This document shows positions 14,733 to 21,561 of a stretch of DNA of 21,758 nucleotides, one piece after another. A program made the position numbers and the translations under genes. Under the pieces are notes generated by a model. That model was not told where the DNA came from, did no database searches, and saw only the letters and a program-made list of their open reading frames with translations. The stretch comes from CAYRPN01 sp964426135. GTDB taxonomy: Bacteria; Planctomycetota; Phycisphaerae; Phycisphaerales; Phycisphaeraceae. Position 1 is the stretch's first letter; every line of letters begins with the position of its first letter. The stretch lies in NCBI GenBank assembly GCA_964426135.1, contig CAYRPN010000103.1:1-21758 (forward strand), in the 5' to 3' direction.

Positions 14733-14977
14733 GCTCGCCTCCCTTTGATTGCGGCCGCGTCGTGGGCCAGCATGAGGTCGCGTAACTCGTGCTCGCGGTT
14801 CAACAGCGTCCGGCGCGCCGGCTCATTCAGCGGGCAGTTGCGGAGCGCGTCGAGAATGCGCCGGTGCTCCGCCGCAATCGCTCGTCGCTGGGCCGGCGAA
14901 GTTTCGGGGGCCGGCTCGCGCGGATTTCGCGGCGGGGCAGTTGCCCGGGCTGGATGTGGTCGCGATAATTGGTTCAT
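14729..14977 (-). CDS. Small unknown protein upstream of the primase-helicase
   Basis: An 82-aa protein. The first 25 residues are Pro/Arg/Ala-rich and probably disordered; residues 26-75 are helical and highly charged (for example AEHRRILDALRNC and LLNREHELRDLMLAHDAAA). No family is recognised. I chose the ATG at 14977 because AAGGA lies seven bases upstream. A longer reading from a TTG at 15070 would overlap the AlpA-like gene by eight bases and lacks a better ribosome site. The stop overlaps the primase GTG start by four bases, so it is translationally coupled and may act in replication. Confidence 0.6.
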   Translation of the reverse strand: MNQLSRPHPARATAPPRNPREPAPETSPAQRRAIAAEHRRILDALRNCPLNEPARRTLLNREHELRDLMLAHDAAAIKGRRA

Positions 14978-15062
14978 CGTTTTGTCCTTGCCGCGCTCGC
15001 TCTGATAAAGCGGTCGCGGCTTTTTCATTTCTGAAAAGCGCGACGGCGGCGGTGTGAAAAGT

Positions 15063-15290
15063 TCAGGCAACAGCGGCAGCGGCCACGCCGCCGACGTTGG
15101 CGTCGATGAACGCGTTGATGGCGGATGGCCGATAGCGCACCGCTCCGCCGATCTTCACGAACGCGGGGCCGCGTCCAAGCATTCGCCACTTGGCAAGAGT
15201 TTGCGGGCGAATGTTGAGAAGTTGTGATGCACCCTCGACGGTGAGAAGTTGCTCGATGGGGCCGGGTCGTTGGTCGGTTCGTGTCTTCAT
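15063..15290 (-). CDS. AlpA/excisionase-like helix-turn-helix protein
   Basis: A 75-aa DNA-binding protein of the AlpA/Xis (MerR-like, HTH_17) type. The core LLTVEGASQLLNIRPQTLAKW (15-35) is the helix-turn-helix, followed by the wing GRGPAFVKIGGAVRYRPSAINAFIDAN (39-65), in which VRYRPSAINAFI is characteristic. In P4-like elements AlpA drives integrase expression or acts as excisionase, so a role in switching excision is likely. The ATG at 15290 has GGAG six bases upstream. An Ala/Gly-rich tail ends the protein. The gap before it (15291-15401) holds a short hairpin. Confidence 0.88.
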   Translation of the reverse strand: MKTRTDQRPGPIEQLLTVEGASQLLNIRPQTLAKWRMLGRGPAFVKIGGAVRYRPSAINAFIDANVGGVAAAAVA

Positions 15291-15372
15291 TGGTCGCTCC
15301 GTGTGACTTTTGTGGAAGTACACGAATGACCGTATCCCCTTGTTTCCGCGTGTCGATAGGGTTGTGCTGATG

Positions 15373-15390
15373 TGACCGGCCAGGCGGTCA
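15373..15390. promoter_or_regulatory. Inverted repeat upstream of the AlpA-like gene
   Basis: TGACCG-GCCAGG-CGGTCA is a perfect 6-bp inverted repeat between the stop of the 211-aa gene and the AlpA-like start. It could be an operator for one of the two HTH proteins. No T tract follows. Confidence 0.35.
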
Positions 15391-15401
15391 GATGGGGCCG
15401 A

Positions 15402-16037
15402 TTAGTCCGCTTCGGCGTCAAGAATTTTGACCGCCGCCGCCTTTGCTGCACCTTTCCCCTGCTTCGATCCGTACTCGACGATGCGACGCACTTCGCTTGC
15501 GGTGTAGCGGTGTCCCTGCCGCTTACGCTTCTCCACGCCTGCCCCATCTCGCCATCGCCGGATCGTCTTTTCGCTGCCGATGTCGTTGGCGAGTTCACTG
15601 TGCAGCATCGGTCGGAACGTCGTCACGCCATGCCCAGGATCAACGGCGGCAAGTTCCGCGATCTGGCGAAGTCGATCGACGTATCGCTTTGCGGCGGTTT
15701 CGAAATCGCTGAACCACGACGCACGAGGATCGAGTGTGTATCCGGTTGCGGCGGTTCGTGGCGTCAGCGTCGCGACATCGGCCAGCGTGCGACGTAGACC
15801 GCCCAGGACAGCGGCGGCGTCGCGGCGAGTCGATGCGTCCACGATGTCCACGATGCCGGCCTCGGCCTGTTTTACACGGGCCAACACGGTGCGGGCGGCG
15901 TCGCGATAGAAGGAATCCGCCTTCGTCAATTCCTTGATTGACGTGGCGGGCATTTCGCATTGTGCGAGCATCGCCAGTTGATCGGCGATGTGACGCAAAT
16001 CGTCGGCAACTGGTGGAGATGTGCGGGTCTTGCTCAT
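15402..16037 (-). CDS. HTH-like element protein of unknown role
   Basis: A 211-aa protein. Residues 10-135 are mainly helical without a known motif. The C-terminal part, ELANDIGSEKTIRRWRDGAG (148-167) then KRQGHRYTASEVRRIVEY (172-189), looks like a helix-turn-helix plus wing of the MerR/excisionase type. The basic linker VEKRKRQGHR would contact DNA. A short Ala/Lys-rich helix ends the protein. The ATG at 16037 has AAGGA seven bases upstream. It lies directly downstream of the integrase (33 bp), so it may be a regulator or accessory recombination factor. This is inference from the HTH and from position. Confidence 0.65.
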   Translation of the reverse strand: MSKTRTSPPVADDLRHIADQLAMLAQCEMPATSIKELTKADSFYRDAARTVLARVKQAEAGIVDIVDASTRRDAAAVLGGLRRTLADVATLTPRTAATGYTLDPRASWFSDFETAAKRYVDRLRQIAELAAVDPGHGVTTFRPMLHSELANDIGSEKTIRRWRDGAGVEKRKRQGHRYTASEVRRIVEYGSKQGKGAAKAAAVKILDAEAD

Positions 16038-16070
16038 GGGTTCATCCTTGATGGTGGTGGTGCGTCCTGC

Positions 16071-17369
16071 TCACTTCGTCGTCTTCGGTGTGGCGTTCAT
16101 GGCACTGGCGATTGCCGCCGTCGCGGCGTCCACCGACTGGCGAACCGGGGCCATGAGCAAGTGAGCGTAACGGTTCGTCGTCTGCGTCTTTCGATGCCCC
16201 AGGGCTTGCCCCACCACTTTGAGACTGGCTCCCGCGTTGACCTGCCACGAGGCGAACGTGTGCCGCAAATCGTGGACTCGCAGATCGGCCAGCTTGGCAC
16301 GTTTGCAGATTCGCTTCCACGCAGACTTCGGTTCTGTCAGGTGCGGGTGTTTGCCGGCGGATCGGTGAGATGGGAACACGTACTCGCTTGGCTCCGCCGG
16401 CGGAGTTTTTTGGGCGGCGGCATTGACCTGTTCTTTCTTTCGAGCCTTGAGGATTTCGACGGCCTGCGGACTGAGTGGTACGGTCAGCGGATCGCCCGTC
16501 TTGGTCATCGGGATTCGCCAGACTCCGCCGGCGATGTCGATGTCCTCCCACTTCATGCTCTGGACGTTGGCTCGACGTGCCCCGGTGAACAATGCGATCA
16601 GGATGAAGTCGCGGATGGTTGGGTTCTCTTGGTTGACCGCATCCAGGAACCGAGGAAGCTCATCAGCTTGGAGGAAGCGTTCGCGGTGTGCCTCACTGAA
16701 CCGCCTCACGTATTGCACCGGGTTCTCTCCCTTGTATCCCAACTGCTCACGGGCCATGCTGAACACGACGGACACGAGGGCCATCAAGCGATTGGCCACG
16801 CCCTTGCCGCCGTAGACCTTCACATCGCCATCAGCGTCTTTCCTCTCGATGCCGCCCTTGCCGACACGAGCATGGAGGGCGGCGGCGTCTTTGCCGGTGA
16901 TCTGGTCAAGGCGACGATTCGCCCAGGCGGACAGGAAGACTTCACACTTGCGTTGATCTTCCTTCCACGTCTTCTTCTTCGGCTTGGCGTGCGTCTCCAG
17001 GTAGTGGGCGAACGCCTCGCCGAAGGTCAGCCCCTCACGCTGCAATCGCTTCTCCGCCACGATGTCCTTGCCGGCGGCGATCTCCACCATCTTTGCTGCC
17101 GCGATCTTGCGGGCATCGTCCAGCCCGATGGCAGACATATCGTCGATGCGGTACTTCACGGGCTGGCCGTGGATGCGTTTGTAGATGTACCACGACGCTG
17201 AGCCTGTCGCCGTGAGCATGACAGCCAGCCCCGGCAACGTCAGATCGTAGAAGAACACCCGGCCAGTGCCGGGCTTGGGGAGGTCTGCCAGCCTCTTCGT
17301 GGTGAAGTTGAATCGGCGGGGCTGTCGTCGTCCTGATTCGTCCACAAGAGCCAGTGCGGGGCTTGCCAT
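16071..17369 (-). CDS. int: Tyrosine integrase, P4-like with DUF4102-type N-terminus
   Basis: A 432-aa site-specific recombinase that would catalyse integration and excision at tRNA-Asp. The N-terminal arm-binding domain (about 20-90) shows TTKRLADLPKP and YDLTLPGLAVML as in P4-type integrases. A SAM-like core-binding region follows at about 115-215. The catalytic residues are R265 (FTGARRANVQSM), K290 (PMTKTGDP), H366 and R369 (HDLRHTF), H392 (LGHRKTQTT) and the nucleophile Y401 (NRYAHL). The ATG at 17369 has GGAG six bases upstream. The open frame extends 24 codons further, but that part is translated arm repeats. The gene reads away from attR, and its promoter region holds the putative arm sites, so integrase may regulate itself. 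Confidence 0.95.
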   Translation of the reverse strand: MASPALALVDESGRRQPRRFNFTTKRLADLPKPGTGRVFFYDLTLPGLAVMLTATGSASWYIYKRIHGQPVKYRIDDMSAIGLDDARKIAAAKMVEIAAGKDIVAEKRLQREGLTFGEAFAHYLETHAKPKKKTWKEDQRKCEVFLSAWANRRLDQITGKDAAALHARVGKGGIERKDADGDVKVYGGKGVANRLMALVSVVFSMAREQLGYKGENPVQYVRRFSEAHRERFLQADELPRFLDAVNQENPTIRDFILIALFTGARRANVQSMKWEDIDIAGGVWRIPMTKTGDPLTVPLSPQAVEILKARKKEQVNAAAQKTPPAEPSEYVFPSHRSAGKHPHLTEPKSAWKRICKRAKLADLRVHDLRHTFASWQVNAGASLKVVGQALGHRKTQTTNRYAHLLMAPVRQSVDAATAAIASAMNATPKTTK

Positions 17370-17389
17370 TTCATGCTCCAGGTGAGGGC

Positions 17390-17457
17390 CGGGGCTACAC
17401 GGGGCTACGCCGGGGCTACGCGGTTCGTCAAAATCCGTCAATCTCAGTGTAGCCCCG
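17390..17457. promoter_or_regulatory. Putative integrase arm-type sites, attR side
   Basis: Three direct copies of CGGGGCTAC(A/G) start at 17390, 17400 and 17411 (10 and 11 bp apart), and one inverted copy (TGTAGCCCCG) lies at 17448-17457. They lie between the integrase start and attR. In the excised circle they would sit on the other side of the core from the pair at 10338-10358. Confidence 0.7.
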
Positions 17458-17518
17458 TCGATAGAAATGTAGCGTTATTCCCTTGAAATGTCCACACTAA
17501 TCAATGGCCGTCAATCCG

Positions 17519-17530
17519 AGGGTATACCCT
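17519..17530. promoter_or_regulatory. 12-bp perfect palindrome beside attR
   Basis: AGGGTATACCCT is fully self-complementary and lies five bases before the attR core. In the circular form it would flank attP directly. It could bind a dimeric factor such as the AlpA-like protein. Confidence 0.5.
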
Positions 17531-17535
17531 ATCCC

Positions 17536-17618
17536 TCGGACTGTCGATCCGAAGGTTACGGGTTCGAGCCCCGCCACCCTCGCTTAAAACCCCTAGAAAA
17601 CTAGGGGTTTTTTGTTGC
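17536..17618 (+). repeat. attR: second copy of the 83-bp direct repeat
   Basis: Identical to 10224-10306. It holds the anticodon arm, variable region, T arm and 3' acceptor strand of tRNA-Asp plus the terminator, but lacks the 5' acceptor strand and D arm. It is therefore a tRNA remnant, the displaced original 3' end. Confidence 0.95.
17586..17613 (+). terminator. Terminator copy within attR
   Basis: The same 11-bp stem and T tract as at 10274-10301. It is the chromosome's original tRNA-Asp terminator, now orphaned at the element's right edge. Confidence 0.85.
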
Positions 17619-17734
17619 GCCTGCCCGGAGCGGCTTCTGGATGAAACTGGCAATGGTGATGCGTCCGGCAACGCGACCGGCGTTGCCGGAACGCACCGGA
17701 GGCGAATGCGCATGGCCGAGTTGAAGAACTCGAA

Positions 17735-18178
17735 TCAGTCCACCGCCAACCGCGGAGCGTTCGGATCGATCTTGAAGCCCGGCTTGCTGCACTTGGGGCA
17801 GTGCGTCAATTCCTCAGATTTCTTGATTTCCATGAAGCTCCCCTCTTTGCAGGTGGGGCACTTGTAGATCTTGCGGGTCTGGCCGAGCGAGGCGACCCAC
17901 ACCTCCGCCAGCGGCTTGGGCTGCGCGATCTTCTTCGCGTTGGGGTCCAGCACGGGTGCATCCGGGCGGGACCACTGCACGCTCTTGAACTCCTTGCAGG
18001 TGTGACACCAGCCCATGGCCTGATCGAACAGCATGCCGCCGCCGAAGATGACGGTGGGCTTGAAGCCGCACTCTTTCACGTCGCACTTGAACCCATAGCC
18101 GTCGCCCGCCAGCGCGATCACGCTCACCATTGCGACAACGCCGATCGCCATCATCATCATTCGTTTGCGGTCAAACAT
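17735..18178 (-). CDS. Exported or membrane-anchored zinc-ribbon-like protein
   Basis: A 147-aa protein with a basic N-terminus (FDRKR) and a hydrophobic stretch at about 7-24, either a signal peptide or an anchor. Eight cysteines come in pairs: C32/C37, C58/C61 (WCHTC), C107/C110 (YKCPTC) and C127/C130 (THCPKC). The last two pairs with KCPTCKEG and HCPKCSKPG resemble a zinc ribbon; the first two pairs may form a second site. The function is unknown. The start at 18178 is chosen because AAAGGA lies six bases upstream; ATG 18184 and TTG 18193 are in frame but sit on or before that site. It flanks the element on the host side. Metal sites outside the cytoplasm, if it is exported, would be unusual. 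Confidence 0.75.
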   Translation of the reverse strand: MFDRKRMMMMAIGVVAMVSVIALAGDGYGFKCDVKECGFKPTVIFGGGMLFDQAMGWCHTCKEFKSVQWSRPDAPVLDPNAKKIAQPKPLAEVWVASLGQTRKIYKCPTCKEGSFMEIKKSEELTHCPKCSKPGFKIDPNAPRLAVD

Positions 18179-18446
18179 GCTCATTCCTTTCAAGACGGGA
18201 TTGCCCAGTTGGGCGCGAGCCGGCGAACATCGCCAGCCGCTGGCGCGAATATTAACATGGTTCCTGGCCCTTGAATGCCTTCTTCACATCCTTCGCCGCG
18301 CGGTCGATGGGCGCGCGGTCTCGCCTGAAATCCAAGCGGGCAATCCCGGTTTGTAACGGACACCAAGAGCCGTTAAACTCATCTTGTTCCATTCGGGACA
18401 CGACCAAAGCCAGGAACCAGCCCCAACATCCATGAGGAGATTCGTG

Positions 18447-19883
18447 ATGCGACGCTTTCTTTCAAGTCTTGTTGCCGTTGCCCTGTGCGCTTCGACTGCG
18501 CAAGCCGTGGTCCAGTTCGACGGCGTGCTTTCGAACACCAGCCAGATTCGCACCGCGGCGAACAGCCCGTTCTTCGGCGCGGGCACCACGCAGGACGTGG
18601 CGGCGATCAACTTCTTCTACGCTCCGGGCGGCGATGTGTCGCTGGCCGCGTCCGTCAACGGCGTGAAGTTCGACAACATCAACATGGTCGGCGCCGTCCC
18701 GCCCGCCGGGCCGTTCGTGCTCACGCAGAACGTGGTGGGCATCGGCTACTCGCAGAGCATGCCGTTCACGTTGGACAACAATGAGCGCAACATCAACCTG
18801 AGCGCCATCGGCACCGACTCAGCCAATCTCAACGCGGTCGCCAATGAGATTTTCTACATCAGCACCGGCGGCGATCATCCCACGGCCCAGATGACGTTCA
18901 GCAACCTCGGCGCTAACCGCAACCTGTATGTGCAGGTGATCGGCGGCGATGCGGGCTGGAACGGCGACCTGGGCGTCACCGCCAACGGTTCGGGCGTCGG
19001 CACCTGGACGAATGTGGCGGATGTCAACCCCAACAACGGCTCGCTTTTCGCCTTCGACACGACCAGCAACGCCTCGGGCCAGTTACAGCTTGATTTCACG
19101 GGCGTGGCGGGCAACTTCGCGGGCATCGGCGGGATCATCATCTCCGGCCAGGGCATTCTCCCGCCGCCGCCGACTCCCGCATTCAGCCAGGCGGCCCTGA
19201 GCAACACCGCGCAGGTCCTGGGAGCGGATGCATCATTCGGGCAAGGCGTCGCGGCGAACTTCAAGTATTCCAATCAATCCGCCAGCGTGCCCGGTACCGT
19301 CAACGGCATCACATTCCAGGATGTGGACTGGCTGCTGGCGGGCGGCGGGCCGCAGGCGCTGGGCGGCGGCGTGGCGGTGCAGGTGGTGCCGAGCTTCGTG
19401 GACGGCACCGGCCGTGCCCGAGCCCAGAACACCGCCGGCACGATCTTCGGCGCGGGTGAAACCGTGCTCGAAAGCGTCGCCGACACCATCAACTTCCTGA
19501 ACAGCGGCGAGTCCGAGCAGTTCAACTTCACCGGCCTGCACGCCAACCGCCTGTCGCGCATCCAGATCATCGGCGGCGACGATGGCACGGGCCAGGGCAA
19601 TTGGCTCGGCGATCTGGAAGTATCCGTCAACGGCAATGTGCTGGGCTTGTGGACAGCCATCGCCGACGACAACCGCTTGACTCCGTCGATCGCCACGCTG
19701 TTCGCCATGACCAACAACCTGGGCCAGCTCAACATCACGGTCCGCAACATCAGCACCGGCAGCCCGTTCGCCGGCATCGCCGCGGTCGTTGTGTCGCAGG
19801 CGATCGTCCCCGAACCCGCCACCGCCACGATGGGCCTGATGGCCCTCAGCGGCCTGCTGCTTCGCCGCCGCCGCACGGCCTGA
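18447..19883 (+). CDS. PEP-CTERM protein with duplicated domain
   Basis: A 478-aa secreted protein. A signal peptide (RRFLSSLVAVALCASTAQA) ends near residue 20. The C-terminus carries a PEP-CTERM tail (454-478): VPEPA, a hydrophobic stretch, then RRRRTA, the signal read by exosortase systems. Two related domains lie between (about 25-250 and 255-450). Each holds the pattern N...(V/I)QxIGGDxGxGxW.GDLxVxxNG followed by a Trp-Thr turn, an SLFA-like strand and FAGIxxxxxSQ or SGQ, so the protein arose by internal duplication. No enzyme motif is seen; a surface or matrix role is likely. The ATG at 18447 has AGGAG seven bases upstream; ATG 18432 is in frame but lacks a site. A terminator follows at 19915. 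Confidence 0.88.
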   Translation: MRRFLSSLVAVALCASTAQAVVQFDGVLSNTSQIRTAANSPFFGAGTTQDVAAINFFYAPGGDVSLAASVNGVKFDNINMVGAVPPAGPFVLTQNVVGIGYSQSMPFTLDNNERNINLSAIGTDSANLNAVANEIFYISTGGDHPTAQMTFSNLGANRNLYVQVIGGDAGWNGDLGVTANGSGVGTWTNVADVNPNNGSLFAFDTTSNASGQLQLDFTGVAGNFAGIGGIIISGQGILPPPPTPAFSQAALSNTAQVLGADASFGQGVAANFKYSNQSASVPGTVNGITFQDVDWLLAGGGPQALGGGVAVQVVPSFVDGTGRARAQNTAGTIFGAGETVLESVADTINFLNSGESEQFNFTGLHANRLSRIQIIGGDDGTGQGNWLGDLEVSVNGNVLGLWTAIADDNRLTPSIATLFAMTNNLGQLNITVRNISTGSPFAGIAAVVVSQAIVPEPATATMGLMALSGLLLRRRRTA

Positions 19884-19955
19884 GCCAACGAACTTCGACA
19901 ACCCAACCTTCGACCAACCCCGGTTCACGCCGGGGTTGTTTGTTGAAGGAGCCGC
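19871..19955 (+). repeat. 85-bp repeat, copy 1 (gene end plus terminator)
   Basis: The last codons of the first PEP-CTERM gene, its stop and its terminator match 21321-21405 base for base except at three positions. The repeat ends at GGAGCCGC in both copies. Confidence 0.9.
19915..19938 (+). terminator. Rho-independent terminator of the first PEP-CTERM gene
   Basis: A perfect 9-bp stem, CAACCCCGG-TTCACG-CCGGGGTTG, is followed by TTTGTT. It lies 31 bases past the stop. Confidence 0.88.
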
Positions 19956-20208
19956 ACAACGCCGCGGCGTGCACACACGCGGTCGGGAGAAATGGTCGCT
20001 GCGGGAAGGCGAACCACGTCAGCAGATTACCCAAACCCCCAAAGATGAGCGGGAAGCAAGAGAACATCTTCTAAATGTGAAGCGCCCCTATGGCGTAGGG
20101 GCAGCAATGGTGTAGACTCGCAGACGAGCGCCGGCGATGTTCGCTGGCCAAAGTTCAACTGGGTAATCCCGGTTCAATTCGTAATGTCCGCAGGGACGAG
20201 GAGACTCT
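19956..20208. other. Intergenic region with a short hairpin
   Basis: No gene is visible in these 253 bases. A perfect 7-bp hairpin, GCCCCTA-TGGCG-TAGGGGC, lies at 20084-20102 without a T tract. The segment GGTAATCCCGGTTCAATTCG near 20162 shares ATCCCGGTT with the region near 18341 upstream of the first PEP-CTERM gene, which may be a common promoter element. Confidence 0.4.
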
Positions 20209-21333
20209 ATGCATCGGGTTCATCAATTCTTGACTCTGGCAGTCATGCCGATTCTGGCCAGCAACGCTTGGGCAGTGACCGTCGGCTTTCAGGGGGACTA
20301 TGCTCCGAGCAATTTCACACTGGTGACCAACGGCGGCGATGGTTCCGTCAACACCGGCGGGGCGCCCGCATCGATCGTGCTCACCGGGAGCGACAATGGC
20401 ACCGGCGGCGACACCGATTTCCGCATGATCGTCCCCGGCGTGGCACCCACCGTGCTCAAGTTCAACTGGGTTTACAACACGATCGACCCAGGATTCGACA
20501 GAGGCATCTATCTCGTGCTTGGGGGCTCTGGCGTCTTCCTCGCAGACACGGACGGGCAGAGCGGATCCGTCTCGATTCTGGCATCGCCGGGCGATACCTT
20601 TGGATTCCGTGTCAATTCCGACGACGGCATTTTCGGCCCCGGCATACTAACCGTGTCCAACTTCTCGGCGTCGGACGTGCCGCCACTGCCCGTGGGCCAG
20701 TGGAATTCACAGACCTTCAGGCGCGTGGGCAATGCCGCGATCAACAATCTGGCTGAAGCGGATGACGCCATCAACGCCGGCGTGCTCCAAGGCTCCGGCT
20801 TGGTCAACTCGGTGAACTACCTGAACTCAGGCGGCGACGGCAACTTCGGCGGCGGGTTCAACCCGCTGGGCATTCCGGTCGACATCGATCACTTCGCTGT
20901 GAAGTCCACCGGCTTCCTCCAGATCAGCGCGGCCGGCAACTACCAGTTCCGCAACAACACCGATGACGGCTCGCGCCTGCGGGTCGATCTCAACGGCAAC
21001 GGCGTGTTCGAACCGGGCGAGGAACTGATCTTTGATGACGTGCTCGCCCCGCCCCACAACGCCGACAGCGCCATTGTCAACCTGCTTCCCGGTCAGTACA
21101 TGATCGAGCACGTGTGGTTCGAGAGTGGCGGCGGCGCTGAAGGCGATCTGGGCATCAGCCGCGACGGCAGCTCGTTCTTCCTTCTGGGCAATCCCCAGAA
21201 CGACGGCATTGGCGCATTCCTCGAACTCGGCGCTTTCGTCACCGCCACCTCTGCGATCCCCGAACCGGCCTCGGCGCTGCTGGGCGTCATGAGCATGGCG
21301 ATTCTGGGACTGCGTCGCCGCCGCGCGGCCTGA
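20209..21333 (+). CDS. PEP-CTERM protein with PA14-like domain
   Basis: A 374-aa secreted protein. The signal peptide ends near residue 22 (ILASNAWA). Residues 23-160 form a beta-rich domain with LKFNWVYNTIDPGFDRG and FGFRVNSDDGIFGPGILTVSNF, a pattern often seen in PEP-CTERM proteins. Residues about 230-330 look like a PA14-type carbohydrate-binding fold: FLQISAAGNYQFRNNTDDGSR, then an FDDVLAPPH loop, then YMIEHVWFESGGGAE. The C-terminal tail (349-374) is AIPEPASALL, a hydrophobic stretch, then RRRRAA. The segment DLNGNGVFEPGEE resembles a calcium-binding loop. The ATG at 20209 has GAGGAG five bases upstream. It lies 325 bp after the first PEP-CTERM gene and has its own terminator. No exosortase gene is in the window. 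Confidence 0.87.
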   Translation: MHRVHQFLTLAVMPILASNAWAVTVGFQGDYAPSNFTLVTNGGDGSVNTGGAPASIVLTGSDNGTGGDTDFRMIVPGVAPTVLKFNWVYNTIDPGFDRGIYLVLGGSGVFLADTDGQSGSVSILASPGDTFGFRVNSDDGIFGPGILTVSNFSASDVPPLPVGQWNSQTFRRVGNAAINNLAEADDAINAGVLQGSGLVNSVNYLNSGGDGNFGGGFNPLGIPVDIDHFAVKSTGFLQISAAGNYQFRNNTDDGSRLRVDLNGNGVFEPGEELIFDDVLAPPHNADSAIVNLLPGQYMIEHVWFESGGGAEGDLGISRDGSSFFLLGNPQNDGIGAFLELGAFVTATSAIPEPASALLGVMSMAILGLRRRRAA

Positions 21334-21405
21334 GCTAACGAACTTCGACAACCCAACCCTCGACCAACCCCGGTTCACGCCGGGGTTGTTTGTTGAAGGA
21401 GCCGC
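21321..21405 (+). repeat. 85-bp repeat, copy 2 (gene end plus terminator)
   Basis: The second copy of the segment at 19871-19955, with three mismatches. It spans the end of the second PEP-CTERM gene and its terminator. Confidence 0.9.
21365..21388 (+). terminator. Rho-independent terminator of the second PEP-CTERM gene
   Basis: The stem CAACCCCGG-TTCACG-CCGGGGTTG with TTTGTT after it is identical to that at 19915-19938. Confidence 0.88.
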
Positions 21406-21561
21406 CTCGTGTTCACCCTCTTGCGCTCCGCGGGCGGCAGCGGCCCGCCATGTTCGCGTCGAACGTGGTGACTCTCTCGATATGCACGCTAGAGTTCCTG
21501 TGCTTCGTGTCGACATAGACGGTCAAAGATTGGGTTCATCCGACGAATGCGTCCATGTCTT

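Larger units (their letters stand above)
10224..17618. mobile_element. 7.3-kb integrative element at tRNA-Asp
   Basis: The element is bounded by the 83-bp direct repeats, and one unit is 7312 bp. It carries a tyrosine integrase next to attR, an AlpA-like HTH protein, a second HTH-like protein, a primase-helicase and an M41-like peptidase, with four of its eight genes of no assigned function. All genes read on the minus strand, towards attL. No capsid, portal, terminase, tail, relaxase or type IV secretion gene is present. This gene set fits a phage satellite or a minimal integrative replicon that depends on a helper. Integrity of both att sites and all open frames suggests recent integration and possible mobility. 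Confidence 0.9.

Noticed and set aside
15960..17201. 413-codon plus-strand open frame
   Set aside because: Antisense to the tyrosine integrase; no motif of its own.
17536..17609. Second tRNA-Asp gene
   Set aside because: Only the anticodon arm and 3' half are present; the 5' acceptor strand and D arm are replaced by unrelated sequence, so it is the attR remnant.
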